A DNA stretch of 64,000 bases from Pseudomonas mendocina (lineage in GTDB: Bacteria > Pseudomonadota > Gammaproteobacteria > Pseudomonadales > Pseudomonadaceae), in NCBI RefSeq assembly GCF_900636545.1, contig NZ_LR134290.1:4278001-4342000 (forward strand), written 5' to 3'. The notes under the pieces are model-generated. The model was not told the DNA's origin and ran no database searches. It worked only from the letters and a program-made list of their open reading frames with translations. The translations under genes were made by a program, and so were the position numbers. Shown in pieces: positions 9,155 through 19,380 of this stretch (its first letter is position 1; each line of letters opens with the position of its first letter).

Positions 9155-9275
9155 CGTAGGGGGTGCTCTAGCCGCAGCCACTAGCAGTCGCGGCTAAAGC
9201 CCCTCCCACAGATAAGCACTCGAATCGGCGCCCACGCTTTCAGGCCAACACCGTGGGAGGCGCTTCAGCGGCGAC
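9155..9275. repeat. REP-like palindromes between the chemoreceptor and flavoprotein genes
   Basis: A unit with arms at 9155-9173 (diverged) and 9188-9209 (TCGCGGCTAAAGCCCCTCCC) is followed by an inverted copy at 9252-9274. These are the same family as 1182-1291. The remainder of the gap 9137-9451 carries the operator-like site at 9413. Confidence 0.7.
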
Positions 9276-9412
9276 TGTTCTTGAACCTGTCCACAGGTGA
9301 AAGCTGCAGTCCAGCGCGGCAAAACACACGACAAATGGCCGCTAACCGCACGACATCCCAAGCCCTTCTCTCCCGCCACCCTTGGCGCCTCCGTGCGCTC
9401 AACGTAAAATCC

Positions 9413-9425
9413 GGAACATAGTTCC
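9413..9425. promoter_or_regulatory. Candidate operator (GGAAC-ATA-GTTCC) before the flavoprotein gene
   Basis: A palindrome with 5-bp arms and a 3-bp centre, ending 26 bp before the ATG at 9452. It matches the site at 1060-1076 in both half-sites with one mismatch. Its position would block or overlap the promoter. A link to the IclR protein at 1319 is inference. Confidence 0.45.
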
Positions 9426-9451
9426 AATAAATAAAAATCCGGAGACCAGCC

Positions 9452-11146
9452 ATGCCTCATACCCCACTCGACTGCGACCTGCTGGTGGTCGGCTCCGGCG
9501 CGGCTGGATTGGCCGCTGCCGTCAGCGCCGCGCACCTGGGCAAACGGGTGATCCTGGTGGAGAAGGACGCGGTGCTGGGCGGCGCGACCGCCTGGTCCGG
9601 CGGCTGGCTGTGGGCGCCGCGTAACCCGCTGGCCCAGCGCGCCGGCATCGTCGAAGACATCGAGCAGCCGCGCACCTACCTGCGCAACGAGCTGGGCGAG
9701 CATTATCGCCCCGAGCTGGTGGACGCCTTTCTGCAGAACTGCCCGGACATGGTCGCCTTCTTCGAGCAGCACACCGCGTTGCAGTTCGTCGATGGCAACG
9801 GCATCCCCGACATGCATGGCGACACGCCGGGTGCCGCCACCGGCGGTCATCAGGTGATCGCCGCGCCCTATGATGGCCGCGAGGTGCTCGACCTGCTGCC
9901 ACGCCTGCGCAAGACCATGCGCGAGACCTCCTTCATGGGCATGCCGATCATGGCCGGTGCCGATCTGGCCGCCTTCCTCAACATGACCCGTTCGCCCAAA
10001 GCACTGCTGCATGTCATCCGGCGCTTCACCGCGCACCTCTATCACCTGGCCCGTCATGGCCGCGCCATGCACCTGGTCAATGGTGTGGCGCTGATCGCCC
10101 GCCTAGCACGCTCGGCGCAGGATCTCGGCGTGCAGATGCTGGAGTCCACGCCCGCGCAGCGCCTGATCGTCGAAAACGGCAGCGTATGCGGCGCCGTGGT
10201 GCTGCATGCCGGCGAGGAAATGCCTATCCGCGCCAAAGCGGTGGTGCTGGCGGCCGGAGGTTTTCCCAACGATGCACGACGGCGCCAGGCGATGTTCCCG
10301 CGCGATGCCAGCGGCCATGACAACCTCGCATTGCCGCCGCTCAGTTGCTCCGGCGATGGTTTGCGCCTGGGTGAATCCGCCGGAGGGCGTGTAGCCGACG
10401 ACCTGCGCTCGCCAGTGGCCTGGGCGCCGGTATCCAAGGTGCCCTACCCCGACGGCAGCGTCGGCCACTTCCCGCACATCATCGACCGCGGCAAGCCCGG
10501 CATCATCGGCGTGCTGCAAAACGGCCAGCGCTTCGTCAACGAGGCTGGCGGTTACTACGACTACGTCGACGCCATGCTCAAGGCCATCCCCGAGGATCAG
10601 GAAGCCTGCTCCTGGCTGATCTGCGACCACCGCTTCCAGCGCCGTTATGGCCTGGGCTTCGCCCGCCCAGCGCCGCTGCCAGTGGCGCCGCATATCCGCA
10701 ACGGCTATCTCAAACGTGGCGCGACCCTCGAAGAACTGGCCGCTGCCTGTGGCATCGACCCACTTGGTCTGACCACCACCGTCAGCGAATTCAATCGTCA
10801 TGCGCGCCTGGGCGAAGACCCGCAATTCGGCCGTGGCAGCACACCCTTCAACCGCCGCAGCGGCGACGCCCAGCACACCGGCCCCAACCCGTGCGTGGCG
10901 CCTATCGAGCACGGCCCGTTCTATGCGGTGAAGGTACAGCCGGGCTGCTTCGGCACCTTCGCCGGCTTGCGCACCGATGGCCAGGCGCGGGTGCTGGATG
11001 CCAATGCTCAGCCGATACCTGGGCTGTATGCGGCGGGCACCGATATGGCCAGCCCGCTGGGCGGGCATTATCCGTCGGGCGGGATCAATCTGGGCCCGGC
11101 CATGACCTTCGGCTATATCGCCGGACGCCACGCCGCTACGCTCTGA
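9452..11146 (+). CDS. FAD-dependent dehydrogenase resembling 3-ketosteroid delta-1-dehydrogenase / fumarate-reductase flavoproteins
   Basis: 564 residues. The N-terminal dinucleotide fold reads DLLVVGSGAAGLAAAVSAA (residues 9-27), followed by a LGGATAWSGGWLW flavin-linking region. The C-terminus carries GLYAAGTDMASPLGGHYPSGG and GPAMTFGYIAGRHA, which strongly recalls KstD, including the tyrosine before the Gly-rich turn. Such enzymes desaturate a ring carbon next to a ketone. Placed between a ring-acid-type transporter block and the pca genes, it might desaturate an oxo-cyclohexane-type acid toward an aromatic; that is inference. GGAG precedes the ATG. It converges with pcaC across a terminator. 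Confidence 0.85.
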   Translation: MPHTPLDCDLLVVGSGAAGLAAAVSAAHLGKRVILVEKDAVLGGATAWSGGWLWAPRNPLAQRAGIVEDIEQPRTYLRNELGEHYRPELVDAFLQNCPDMVAFFEQHTALQFVDGNGIPDMHGDTPGAATGGHQVIAAPYDGREVLDLLPRLRKTMRETSFMGMPIMAGADLAAFLNMTRSPKALLHVIRRFTAHLYHLARHGRAMHLVNGVALIARLARSAQDLGVQMLESTPAQRLIVENGSVCGAVVLHAGEEMPIRAKAVVLAAGGFPNDARRRQAMFPRDASGHDNLALPPLSCSGDGLRLGESAGGRVADDLRSPVAWAPVSKVPYPDGSVGHFPHIIDRGKPGIIGVLQNGQRFVNEAGGYYDYVDAMLKAIPEDQEACSWLICDHRFQRRYGLGFARPAPLPVAPHIRNGYLKRGATLEELAAACGIDPLGLTTTVSEFNRHARLGEDPQFGRGSTPFNRRSGDAQHTGPNPCVAPIEHGPFYAVKVQPGCFGTFAGLRTDGQARVLDANAQPIPGLYAAGTDMASPLGGHYPSGGINLGPAMTFGYIAGRHAATL

Positions 11147-11173
11147 CATCCGGCGCGCAGGACGGACAGGCAT

Positions 11174-11210
11174 AAAAAAGCGCCGCCCGGATGCGTGGTC
11201 CGGGCAGCGC
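11174..11210 (-). terminator. Terminator for the pca operon (minus strand)
   Basis: GCGCCGCCCGGA (11180-11191) pairs with TCCGGGCAGCGC (11199-11210), with one mismatch. The A-run at 11174-11179 gives a U-tract on the minus strand. It sits between convergent pcaC and the flavoprotein gene. Confidence 0.8.
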
Positions 11211-11226
11211 TCCATTGCTCGCGGGC

Positions 11227-11622
11227 TCAGTCCTTCAGCGATTCCACACCCAGCTCGTCCCACACCGCTTCGGCCAGATGGAAGGTGGCGTTGGCCGCCG
11301 GGATGCCGCAGTAGATGGCGCTCTGCATGATCACTTCCTTGATCTCTTCGCGGCTCACCCCGTTGTTCTTCGCCGCACGCAGGTGCAGCTTCAGCTCACC
11401 CTCGCGGTTCATGCCGATCAGCATGGCGATGGTGATCAGGCTGCGGGTGTGGCGCGGCAGGCCGGGGCGCGTCCAGATATCACCCCAGGCATGACGGGTG
11501 ATCATCTCCTGGAACTCTTCGTTGAACGGCGTCAGGTTCTGCAGGCTGCGGTCGACGTGGGCGTCGCCCAATACTGCGCGGCGCACCTGCATGCCGGCTT
11601 CGTAGCGTTGTTTCTCATCCAT
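11227..11622 (-). CDS. pcaC: 4-carboxymuconolactone decarboxylase
   Basis: 131 residues, standard for PcaC. It decarboxylates gamma-carboxymuconolactone to beta-ketoadipate enol-lactone in the cytoplasm. Seen motifs: TPFNEEFQEMITRHAWGDIW and RSLITIAMLIGMNREGELKLH, then the active-site block EEIKEVIMQSAIYCGIPA with following ATFHLAEA (Cys and His conserved in the family). It is the last gene of the pcaIJFBDC run, starting 27 bp after pcaD and followed by a terminator. PcaC is separate from PcaD here, not fused as PcaL. Confidence 0.96.
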   Translation of the reverse strand: MDEKQRYEAGMQVRRAVLGDAHVDRSLQNLTPFNEEFQEMITRHAWGDIWTRPGLPRHTRSLITIAMLIGMNREGELKLHLRAAKNNGVSREEIKEVIMQSAIYCGIPAANATFHLAEAVWDELGVESLKD

Positions 11623-11649
11623 CGGTCAATCCTCGAAGAAGGCGTGTGC

Positions 11650-12453
11650 TCAGGCCGTCAGGAAAGTCAGCACGCGCTGGCTGAATTCATCGCCTGCCTG
11701 CACGTTGGACAGGTGCGCGGCATGGAACTCCACCAGTTCGGCGCCCGCGATGTGCTCCTGCATGAAGCGACCATGCTCGGTGGTGGTAACCGGGTCGCCA
11801 CTGCCACAGACGATCAGCGTCGGTGCGACAATGCTGCCAAGCTGCTCGCGGTAATCGGCATCGCGCACCGCCGCACAGTTGGCCGCGTAGCCTTCGGGCG
11901 AAGTCTGCGCCAGCATGCCGACGATAGGTTCGACCTTGCCCGGATTGGCCTCGGCGAAGTCGGCGGTGAACCAGCGCGAGATCGACGCATCACGCAGACC
12001 ACGCATGGCCTGCTCGCCCTCGGCCAGCACCATCTCGATGCGCGGGTTCCACACCTCGGGCGTGCCGATCTTGGCGGCGGTGTTGCACAGCACCAGGCGC
12101 TCGATGCGCTCGGGCGCGTTGATACCCAGCCACTGGCCGATCAGCCCGCCCATGGACAGGCCGCAGAAATGCGCCTTGGCGATGCCCAGGGCATCGAGCA
12201 GGGCCAGCACGTCGCGGCCGTTCTGTTCGATGCTGTAGGGGCCTGCGCTGACCAGCGAGGCGCCGTGGCCACGGGTGTCGTAGCGCAGCACCTGGAAGTG
12301 CTGGGTGAAGGCCGGGATCTGTGCATCCCACATGTGCAGGTCGGTGCCCAGCGAGTTGGACAGTACCAGCACCGGTGCACCGGCCGGGCCTTGGAGCAGC
12401 GGCCCTTCCAATAAATAGTTCAGATCGCCATCGGCGAGACGTACGGCAGGCAT
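11650..12453 (-). CDS. pcaD: 3-oxoadipate enol-lactonase
   Basis: 267 residues, alpha/beta-hydrolase fold. The nucleophile elbow is GLSMGG with Ser100; the acid is probably the Asp in VCGSGDPVTT, and the base the His in FHAAHLSN near the C-terminus. It hydrolyses the enol-lactone made by both PcaC and CatC to beta-ketoadipate, so it is the junction of both ring-cleavage branches. No second copy (catD) is present in the window. The ATG at 12453 lies 9 bp after the pcaB stop. Confidence 0.96.
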   Translation of the reverse strand: MPAVRLADGDLNYLLEGPLLQGPAGAPVLVLSNSLGTDLHMWDAQIPAFTQHFQVLRYDTRGHGASLVSAGPYSIEQNGRDVLALLDALGIAKAHFCGLSMGGLIGQWLGINAPERIERLVLCNTAAKIGTPEVWNPRIEMVLAEGEQAMRGLRDASISRWFTADFAEANPGKVEPIVGMLAQTSPEGYAANCAAVRDADYREQLGSIVAPTLIVCGSGDPVTTTEHGRFMQEHIAGAELVEFHAAHLSNVQAGDEFSQRVLTFLTA

Positions 12454-12462
12454 GGAGAGTTC

Positions 12463-13815
12463 CTAACGCGACAATTGGTTGTGTTCGGCAACGGCCCGCT
12501 CGACCCAACGGCGGGCCTGGCCCAGGTAATGCGCCGCATCGAGCAGGCGATCCAGCTCGTCAGCAGACAGTTGTGCGCTGACCTCGGCGTTGGCACCGAG
12601 CACCGCGCGCAGATGAACGCCCTCGCGCACGGCCTGTTTGCAGCACTGTTCGATCAGGTGATGGGCGGCGTCGCGGCCGATCTTCTGCGCCAGGGCGATG
12701 CTCACCGCCTCGGCCAGCACCAGGCCCTGGGTCAGCTCAAGATTGGTGCGCATGCGTGCGGCGTCCACCTCCAGCCCCGGCACCACCAGCAGCGCCTGCT
12801 GCAACGCGCCGGAGACCAGGCAGCACAGCTCCGGCAGGGTTTCCCATTCGGCATGCCAGAGGCCGAGACTGCGCTCGTGCTCCTGCGGCATGGCCGCCAG
12901 CATCGTCGCCACCAGGCCCGGTGCGCGGGTGGCGGCGCCAATCAGCACGGCGGCGCTGACCGGGTTGCGCTTGTGCGGCATGGTGGACGAACCGCCCTTG
13001 CCCGGCGCGGCCGGCTCGAAGACTTCGCCGGCCTCGGTCTGCATCAGCAGGCTGAGGTCGCGGCCCAGCTTGCCCAGGCTGCCGGAGATCATCCCCAGCA
13101 GGCTGGCGAACTCCACCAGACGATCACGCTGGGTATGCCAGGGCTGCTCGGGCAGGTTCAGTTGCAATTCCTGCGCCAGCGCACCGCTGACCGCCCAGCC
13201 CGCCTCGCCCAGCGCCGCCAGGCTGCCGGAGGCGCCGCCGAACTGCAGGCACAGCAGGCGCGGCTTGAGCTCGGCCAGGCGCTGGCGATGACGGGTGACC
13301 GCACCGAGCACGCCGGCCAGCTTCATGCCGAGGGTGACCGGCGTGGCCTGTTGCAGCCAGGTACGGCCAGCCAGGGGCGTGTCGATATGGCGTTCGGCCT
13401 GCGCCGCCAGGGCATCGGCCAGCTTAGCCAGATCGCTTTCCAGCAAGCCAATGGCGGCGCGCAGTTGCAGCACCAGGCCACTGTCCATGGCGTCCTGGCT
13501 GGTGGCACCGAGGTGTACGTAGCGCTCGGCCTCGGGGCTTTCGGCGGCGATGCGCTTGCCGAGGGCCTTGACCAGCGGGATGGCGGAATTACCCGCCGTG
13601 GCGATGGCCAGGGCCAGCGCCGGATAATCGTAGAGTTCGGCCTTGCAGGCGGCCTCGATGGGCGCCACGGCCTCGGCGGGGATCACCCCGACGCGCGCCT
13701 CGGCCCGCGCCAGGGCGGCCTCGAAGTCGAGCATGCCCTGCACCCGCCCGGCATCGCAGAAGATCGCGCGCATGGCCGGCGCGGTGAAGTAGGCATCGAA
13801 GAGTTGGTTGCTCAA
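12463..13815 (-). CDS. pcaB: 3-carboxy-cis,cis-muconate cycloisomerase
   Basis: 450 residues from a TTG start at 13815, where the protein reads LSNQLFDAYFTAPAMR, matching the usual PcaB N-terminus, with GGAACGAG upstream. The frame stays open further upstream to 13935, but that part crosses an intergenic repeat and should not be counted. The fumarase/argininosuccinate-lyase superfamily signature GSSTMPHKRNPVSA is present. PcaB lactonises carboxymuconate to gamma-carboxymuconolactone. It lies between pcaF and pcaD, separated from pcaF by about 196 bp containing a repeat. Confidence 0.95.
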   Translation of the reverse strand: MSNQLFDAYFTAPAMRAIFCDAGRVQGMLDFEAALARAEARVGVIPAEAVAPIEAACKAELYDYPALALAIATAGNSAIPLVKALGKRIAAESPEAERYVHLGATSQDAMDSGLVLQLRAAIGLLESDLAKLADALAAQAERHIDTPLAGRTWLQQATPVTLGMKLAGVLGAVTRHRQRLAELKPRLLCLQFGGASGSLAALGEAGWAVSGALAQELQLNLPEQPWHTQRDRLVEFASLLGMISGSLGKLGRDLSLLMQTEAGEVFEPAAPGKGGSSTMPHKRNPVSAAVLIGAATRAPGLVATMLAAMPQEHERSLGLWHAEWETLPELCCLVSGALQQALLVVPGLEVDAARMRTNLELTQGLVLAEAVSIALAQKIGRDAAHHLIEQCCKQAVREGVHLRAVLGANAEVSAQLSADELDRLLDAAHYLGQARRWVERAVAEHNQLSR

Positions 13816-13882
13816 GGCGGTCTCGTTCCAGCAGTTTGAGGGTAGGCCTAGGTTGGCAGGGCGACGTGGGCGAATCCAGTGC

Positions 13883-13995
13883 GTAGGGTGGGCTTCAGCC
13901 CACCACTGTGAAAATGGCGGGCTAAAACGGATCACCGCCCGGCCACCCTACGATCCTCTCGCGCGATAGTCATGGTGGGCTAAAGCCCACCCTAC
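13883..13995. repeat. GTAGGGTGGGC-type bracketed repeat between pcaF and pcaB
   Basis: GTAGGGTGGGCTTCAGCCC begins at 13883, and its inverted partner GGGCTAAAGCCCACCCTAC ends at 13995. Each end is itself a hairpin, giving a 113-bp element with inverted termini. The same ends bracket elements at 19299-19373, 52903-52960 and 58052-58141. It sits inside the pca operon, just before the pcaB start. Confidence 0.8.
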
Positions 13996-14011
13996 AGCGT
14001 TCGGCAGGCCG

Positions 14012-15213
<1,202 letters not shown>

Positions 15214-15217
<4 letters not shown>

Positions 15218-15996
15218 TCCTCACCTCCGGCCTGGCCGTGAGCGGCAGCGGTACGCGCTTCCAGGTCACGCAGGGCAGCCAGTTCCGCGGCGGTCGGAGC
15301 CTCGGTGGTGCCCACGCTGTCGGCGAAGCGGATCTGCCAGCCGGTGTTCTCGATCACCTGCTCGCGGGTCACGCCCGGGTGCAGCGAGGTGACGATGAAC
15401 TCATTGGTGCCGGCTTCCGGCTCCATGATGCACAGGTCGGTGATGATCGCCACCGGACCGTCGCCCGGCAGGCCCAGGCGCTTGCGATGATCGCCACCCT
15501 CGCCGTGGCCGACCGAGGTGATGAAGGCCAGCTTGTCGACGAAGGTACGATGGCCCTGCTTGAGGATGATCAGCACCTTCTTGGCAGAACCGGCGATTTC
15601 CGGCGCGCCACCGGCGCCCGGCAGGCGCACTTTCGGTGCGTGGTAATCGCCGATCACGGTGGTGTTGATGTTGCCGTACTTGTCGACCTGGGCGGCGCCG
15701 AGGAAGCCGACGTCGATACGCCCGCCCTGCAGCCAGTAGCGGAAGATTTCGCCGGTGGGCACCACGGTGTCGGCGGTTTCCGCCAGCTCGCCGTCACCGA
15801 TGGACAGCGGCAGCACGCTCGGCTTGGCGCCGATGGGGCCGGATTCGTAGATCAGTACCACTTCCGGGGCGTGGGTCAGGCGAGCCAGGTTGGCGGCCTT
15901 GGACGGCAGGCCGATGCCGACGAAGCAGACGGTGCCGTTGCCGAGGCGGCGAGCGGCGGCCACGGTCATCATTTCATTGGTGTTGAAGTCGCTCAT
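15214..15996 (-). CDS. pcaJ: 3-oxoadipate CoA-transferase subunit B (CatJ/glutaconate-transferase type)
   Basis: 260 residues from the ATG at 15996, whose A is the last base of the pcaI stop (TGATG); a GTG three bases earlier is possible. [15 protein letters not shown] contains the probable catalytic glutamate (Glu51). With PcaI it transfers CoA from succinyl-CoA to beta-ketoadipate. The sequence is of the CatJ/glutaconate-CoA-transferase kind found in P. knackmussii and P. aeruginosa, rather than the shorter P. putida PcaJ type; this is family recollection. The 4-bp overlap with pcaF supports one operon. Confidence 0.92.
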
Positions 15997-16847
15997 CACT
16001 TGGCCTCCCCATTCACTTTTGCCTGGTAGTGCGCAAAATCCTCGGTGTCGCGGATGTATTCATCGATCCAGGCGGTGAAGGTGTCGCGGTTGCGGGCGAT
16101 CGGATCCCAGTCCTGATAGAAGCGGTTGTCACGCTCGTAGTAGCCATGGGCGTAGGACGGATGGGCACCACCGGGCACCACGCAGACCGCACTGACGGCC
16201 CAGGTGGGCAGCACGCAGGCGTTCATCGGCGCCTGCAGGTCGTCGACGATTTCCTCGACCGTGACGATGCAGCGCTTGGCGGCCAGGGCGGCCTCCTTCT
16301 GCACGCCGAGGATGCCCTGGATCAGCACGTTGCCCTTGCGGTCGGCCTTCTGCGCGTGGATCACGGTAACGTCCGGACGCACGCTGGGGATCGCGGCCAG
16401 CTTCTCGCCAGTGAACGGGCACTCGATGAACTTGATGTCCGGGTTGACCTTGACCAGGTCGGAGCCCTGGTAGCCACGCAGCACGGCGAACGGCAGGTTG
16501 GAGGCACCGGAGACGTAGGCGTTGGCCATGGCCGCGTGGCTGTGCTCGCTAATTTCCAGCTTGTGTGGCCAGTGCTTCTCGACCGCGTCGCGCAGGCGGT
16601 GCAGCGAACCAACGCCAGGGTTGCCGCCCCAGGAGAAGGTCAGCTTGCGCGCGCAGCCGGCACCGATCAGCAGGTCGTAGACCAGGTCCGGGGTCATGCG
16701 CACCAGATGCAGGTCTTTCTTGCCCTGACGGATGATCTCGTGGGCAGCGGCAGTGGGAATCAGGTGGGTGAAGCCTTCGAGGGCGACGCAATCGCCGTCT
16801 TGGACATGGCGCGAAATGGCCTCGCGCAGGGTGATGATGTCGGCCAT
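15996..16847 (-). CDS. pcaI: 3-oxoadipate CoA-transferase subunit A (CatI/glutaconate-transferase type)
   Basis: 283 residues from the ATG at 16847 (MADIITLREAISRHVQDGD); the frame continues upstream to 16931 without a good ribosome site. CVALEGFTHLIPTAAAHEI, LTFSWGGNPGVGSLHRLRD and the NVLIQGILGVQKEAALAAK block fit the alpha subunit of family I CoA-transferases, CatI type. It is the first gene of pcaIJFBDC. Two PcaR-type boxes lie 84-117 bp upstream and overlap the end of the chemoreceptor gene before it, so this promoter should be induced by beta-ketoadipate through PcaR. Confidence 0.92.
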   Translation of the reverse strand: MADIITLREAISRHVQDGDCVALEGFTHLIPTAAAHEIIRQGKKDLHLVRMTPDLVYDLLIGAGCARKLTFSWGGNPGVGSLHRLRDAVEKHWPHKLEISEHSHAAMANAYVSGASNLPFAVLRGYQGSDLVKVNPDIKFIECPFTGEKLAAIPSVRPDVTVIHAQKADRKGNVLIQGILGVQKEAALAAKRCIVTVEEIVDDLQAPMNACVLPTWAVSAVCVVPGGAHPSYAHGYYERDNRFYQDWDPIARNRDTFTAWIDEYIRDTEDFAHYQAKVNGEAK

Positions 16848-16930
16848 CGTGGGGTTCTCTTCAGGTTGCAGACGCCACCGCGATGGGGTGGCCATGGGGA
16901 TCAGGTTAGGATGGGGCGCTCGGCCAAACA

Positions 16931-16964
16931 ATCCGATAATCGCCTTATCGTGCGATTATCGAAC
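16931..16964. promoter_or_regulatory. Two PcaR-type boxes upstream of pcaI
   Basis: On the minus strand 16964-16950 reads GTTCGATAATCGCAC, an exact match to the Pseudomonas PcaR consensus as I know it. Plus-strand 16931-16945 (ATCCGATAATCGCCT) shares the CGATAATCGC core in the opposite orientation. The first box is embedded in the last codons (Gly-Ser-Ile-Ile-Ala-Arg) of the upstream chemoreceptor gene, and the second begins at its stop. PcaR with beta-ketoadipate activates pcaIJ from such boxes. Confidence 0.85.
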
Positions 16965-17847
16965 CATTCCTGATGACAGCATCGTCTTCCAGCGCGGCGC
17001 GCATGCCCAGGGCCAGCGCCTGCTGGGTGGCCAGGCGCTCGACGATGCGCTGCACGATCACCAGCCGCGCACTGGCCCCTTCGCGCATCTCGGCCATGGC
17101 CTGCAGGGCATCGGCCGACTGCCCGAGTCCGGTGCGGCTGTCAGCCTCCAACTGGCCCAGGCCACCCCGCGCATCGGCTGCGGCCAGTTGCAGGCTGGCG
17201 ACGATCTGGCGGATCTGCTCGCTGGCGGCGTTGGCCCGCTGCGCCAGGTGGCGCACCTCGTCGGCGACCACGGCGAAGCCCCTGCCCTGCTCACCCGCCC
17301 GCGCCGCCTCGATGGCTGCGTTGAGGGCCAGCAGGTTGGTCTGCTTGGCGATGTCCTGAATGCTGCCGACGATGCTGCCGATGCGCTCGGTCTGTGCACC
17401 GAGGTCGTCGAACACCCGCGTCACCGGCTCCATGTGTCCGGCCAGGCGCTCGATGGTGGCCGTGGCGGCGCGAATGCTCTCGGCGCTGGTCTGCACCTTC
17501 TCACCCGCCCCACGCGCTAACTGGTCGGCGTACTGCATGTCGTCACGGCTGGCGGCAATGGCCTGTTCCAGCTCGTCCAACCGCGCCAGCACCGGGGCAA
17601 GACCCAAGACCGGCGCGGGCGGTGCGGGCTCGATGAGCGGTTCGGCCGACACCAGCAGCATCGGTTCGGGCAATGGCGGCAAGACGCTCAGGGTCGGCGG
17701 TGTGGGCGTGGCCGGTCGTCGCCAGCAGGCACCCAGGCTGGCGAGCATAGCCAGCGCGGCGGCGCCCTGCGTCAGCGACTCGCTGACCTGGGTCAGCAAC
17801 ACGAGCGAGCAGAGGGCGGCGAGCACCGCGCATGAAATTGCGATCAT
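16945..17847 (-). CDS. Short methyl-accepting chemotaxis protein without a ligand domain
   Basis: 300 residues. Two hydrophobic helices (about 1-22 and 28-43) are separated by only a few residues, so almost nothing is periplasmic. A Pro-rich linker (about 45-85) and a shortened signalling domain follow, with the conserved tip [24 protein letters not shown] and sensor domains are not recognisable. It may sense the membrane or redox state, assist other receptors, or act in a non-chemotaxis array. It lies between the ben porin and pcaI; its last codons carry the PcaR operator for pcaI. Confidence 0.85.
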   Translation of the reverse strand: MIAISCAVLAALCSLVLLTQVSESLTQGAAALAMLASLGACWRRPATPTPPTLSVLPPLPEPMLLVSAEPLIEPAPPAPVLGLAPVLARLDELEQAIAASRDDMQYADQLARGAGEKVQTSAESIRAATATIERLAGHMEPVTRVFDDLGAQTERIGSIVGSIQDIAKQTNLLALNAAIEAARAGEQGRGFAVVADEVRHLAQRANAASEQIRQIVASLQLAAADARGGLGQLEADSRTGLGQSADALQAMAEMREGASARLVIVQRIVERLATQQALALGMRAALEDDAVIRNGSIIAR

Positions 17848-17899
17848 GGTGGCTCTCCACAGGTTGCGGAGCCGGCCGCACAGCCGGCTCCGCCTGCCG

Positions 17900-19180
17900 T
17901 TACAGCAGGTTCCAGGTGTAGCTGAGGATCAGCCGGTTCTCGTCGATGTCGCTGCGGTAGTTGGAGCGCGCGACGACGTTGCGCACACGCACACCGAGGC
18001 CCTTGAGCGAACCGCTCTGCACCACGTAGCCGATGTCTAGGTCACGTTCCCAGTCCTTGCCCTCGTAGCGCGGGCCGCCGCGATTGGTGGCCTGCACATC
18101 GACGTTGTCACCACGGATGTAGCGCGCCCCGGCCACCAGGCCCGGTACGCCCATGGCGGCGAAGTCGTAGTCGTAGCGCAGTTGCCAGGAGCGCTCGTCG
18201 GCGGAGGCGAACTCGAAGGTGGGCACCTCGTTGCCCAGCGGCGTGACGTTGGCGAACACGCGGGGAAAAGCCGTGTCACCGAACATCGCCTGGTAACCGA
18301 CATAGAGGGTATGCCCGCCGTGTCTGGCCGAGAGCAGGGCGAACAGCGCCTGGTTGTCGATGTCGCCGAGCAGGCCCTTGCCGTCTTCGCTGGAGTCAAA
18401 GAAGCCGAGGTTGGCGCCCAGCGTCCAGGCACCGAGCGGCTCGCTGTGCTTGAAACCGAGGAAACGCTGCTGGTAGATGTCCTCGAGCTGGCCGTACCAG
18501 GCACTCAGCGAGCTGCGCGCGGTATTGAAGGCATAGTCGCCGCCGGCATAGTTGAAGGCATCGCTGGTCGCGCCGCGCTGCGGCAAGTGCCCGAGCATGG
18601 CGAGCATCTTGTCGTCGCCGGCCTCGTTGCGCAGGCTGGTGGAATTGAGATGGCCCGCCTGCAGGGTCAGGCCGGCGAACTCGTTGGAGACCAGGCTCAC
18701 GCCCTGGTAGCTGGGCGGCAGCAAGCGGATATCGGAGAAGGTCAGCACCGGCAGGTTGGGCTGCAGTTCGCCCACCTTCAGCTCGGTCTTGGACACCCGC
18801 ACCTTGGCCGCCACGCCCAGGCGGCTGTAGTCGTCCGCCGCCTTGCCGCTCTCGCGGGTGGGCAACAGCCCGGTGTTGACCCGATCCGGGCTGCTGTCGA
18901 GCTTGATACCGAGCAGGCCGATGGCATCGACACCGAAGCCCACCGTGCCTGGCGTATAGCCAGATTTGACGTTGAGGATGAAGCCCTGCGCCCACTCCTC
19001 GGCCTTGGACTGCCGGTTCGGCCCGACGATGTCGGAGAAGTCGCGGCTGAAGTAATAGTTGCGCGCCGTGAGGGTGGCAGTGGTGTCTTCGATGAAACCG
19101 CCCTCGCCGGCCAGGCTCAGGCTCGGCAGGCAGGCGGCGATGGCGGAGGACAGCAGGCAAAGGCGTGGGGTGTGCGTCAT
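17900..19180 (-). CDS. OprD-family porin at the end of the ben cluster (BenF-like)
   Basis: 426 residues with a signal peptide ending near [52 protein letters not shown] and the final ILSYTWNLL strand fit the OprD fold. Following benE and lying 53 bp before the chemoreceptor gene, it is probably the benzoate-specific outer-membrane channel, as BenF is in P. putida. A repeat (19299-19373) separates it from benE, so it may have its own promoter. The symbol benF would be reasonable but rests on context. Confidence 0.9.
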   Translation of the reverse strand: MTHTPRLCLLSSAIAACLPSLSLAGEGGFIEDTTATLTARNYYFSRDFSDIVGPNRQSKAEEWAQGFILNVKSGYTPGTVGFGVDAIGLLGIKLDSSPDRVNTGLLPTRESGKAADDYSRLGVAAKVRVSKTELKVGELQPNLPVLTFSDIRLLPPSYQGVSLVSNEFAGLTLQAGHLNSTSLRNEAGDDKMLAMLGHLPQRGATSDAFNYAGGDYAFNTARSSLSAWYGQLEDIYQQRFLGFKHSEPLGAWTLGANLGFFDSSEDGKGLLGDIDNQALFALLSARHGGHTLYVGYQAMFGDTAFPRVFANVTPLGNEVPTFEFASADERSWQLRYDYDFAAMGVPGLVAGARYIRGDNVDVQATNRGGPRYEGKDWERDLDIGYVVQSGSLKGLGVRVRNVVARSNYRSDIDENRLILSYTWNLL

Positions 19181-19298
19181 GGCTCTCGTACTCTTTGTTG
19201 TTCGGATTGTTGTTATCGAGGTTGCAGAAACCCGCCCGGCAGCCTGGGAGCGGCCGGTTGGGAGGTTGGATCAGGTCATTTGGGTAGCGCGGGAAACC

Positions 19299-19373
19299 GT
19301 AGGGTGCGCCATGCGCACCGATACCGACGCCGATACTTGGCACGCACGTCTACGCGGCCCCGCGACACCCTAC
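19299..19373. repeat. GTAGGGTG-type bracketed repeat between benE and the porin
   Basis: GTAGGGTGCGCCATGCGCACC starts at 19299 and CACCCTAC ends at 19373, so the outer 8 bp are inverted. It is a diverged member of the family at 13883, 52903 and 58052. The gap 19181-19380 holds nothing else I can name. Confidence 0.6.
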
Positions 19374-19380
19374 GGCCATA

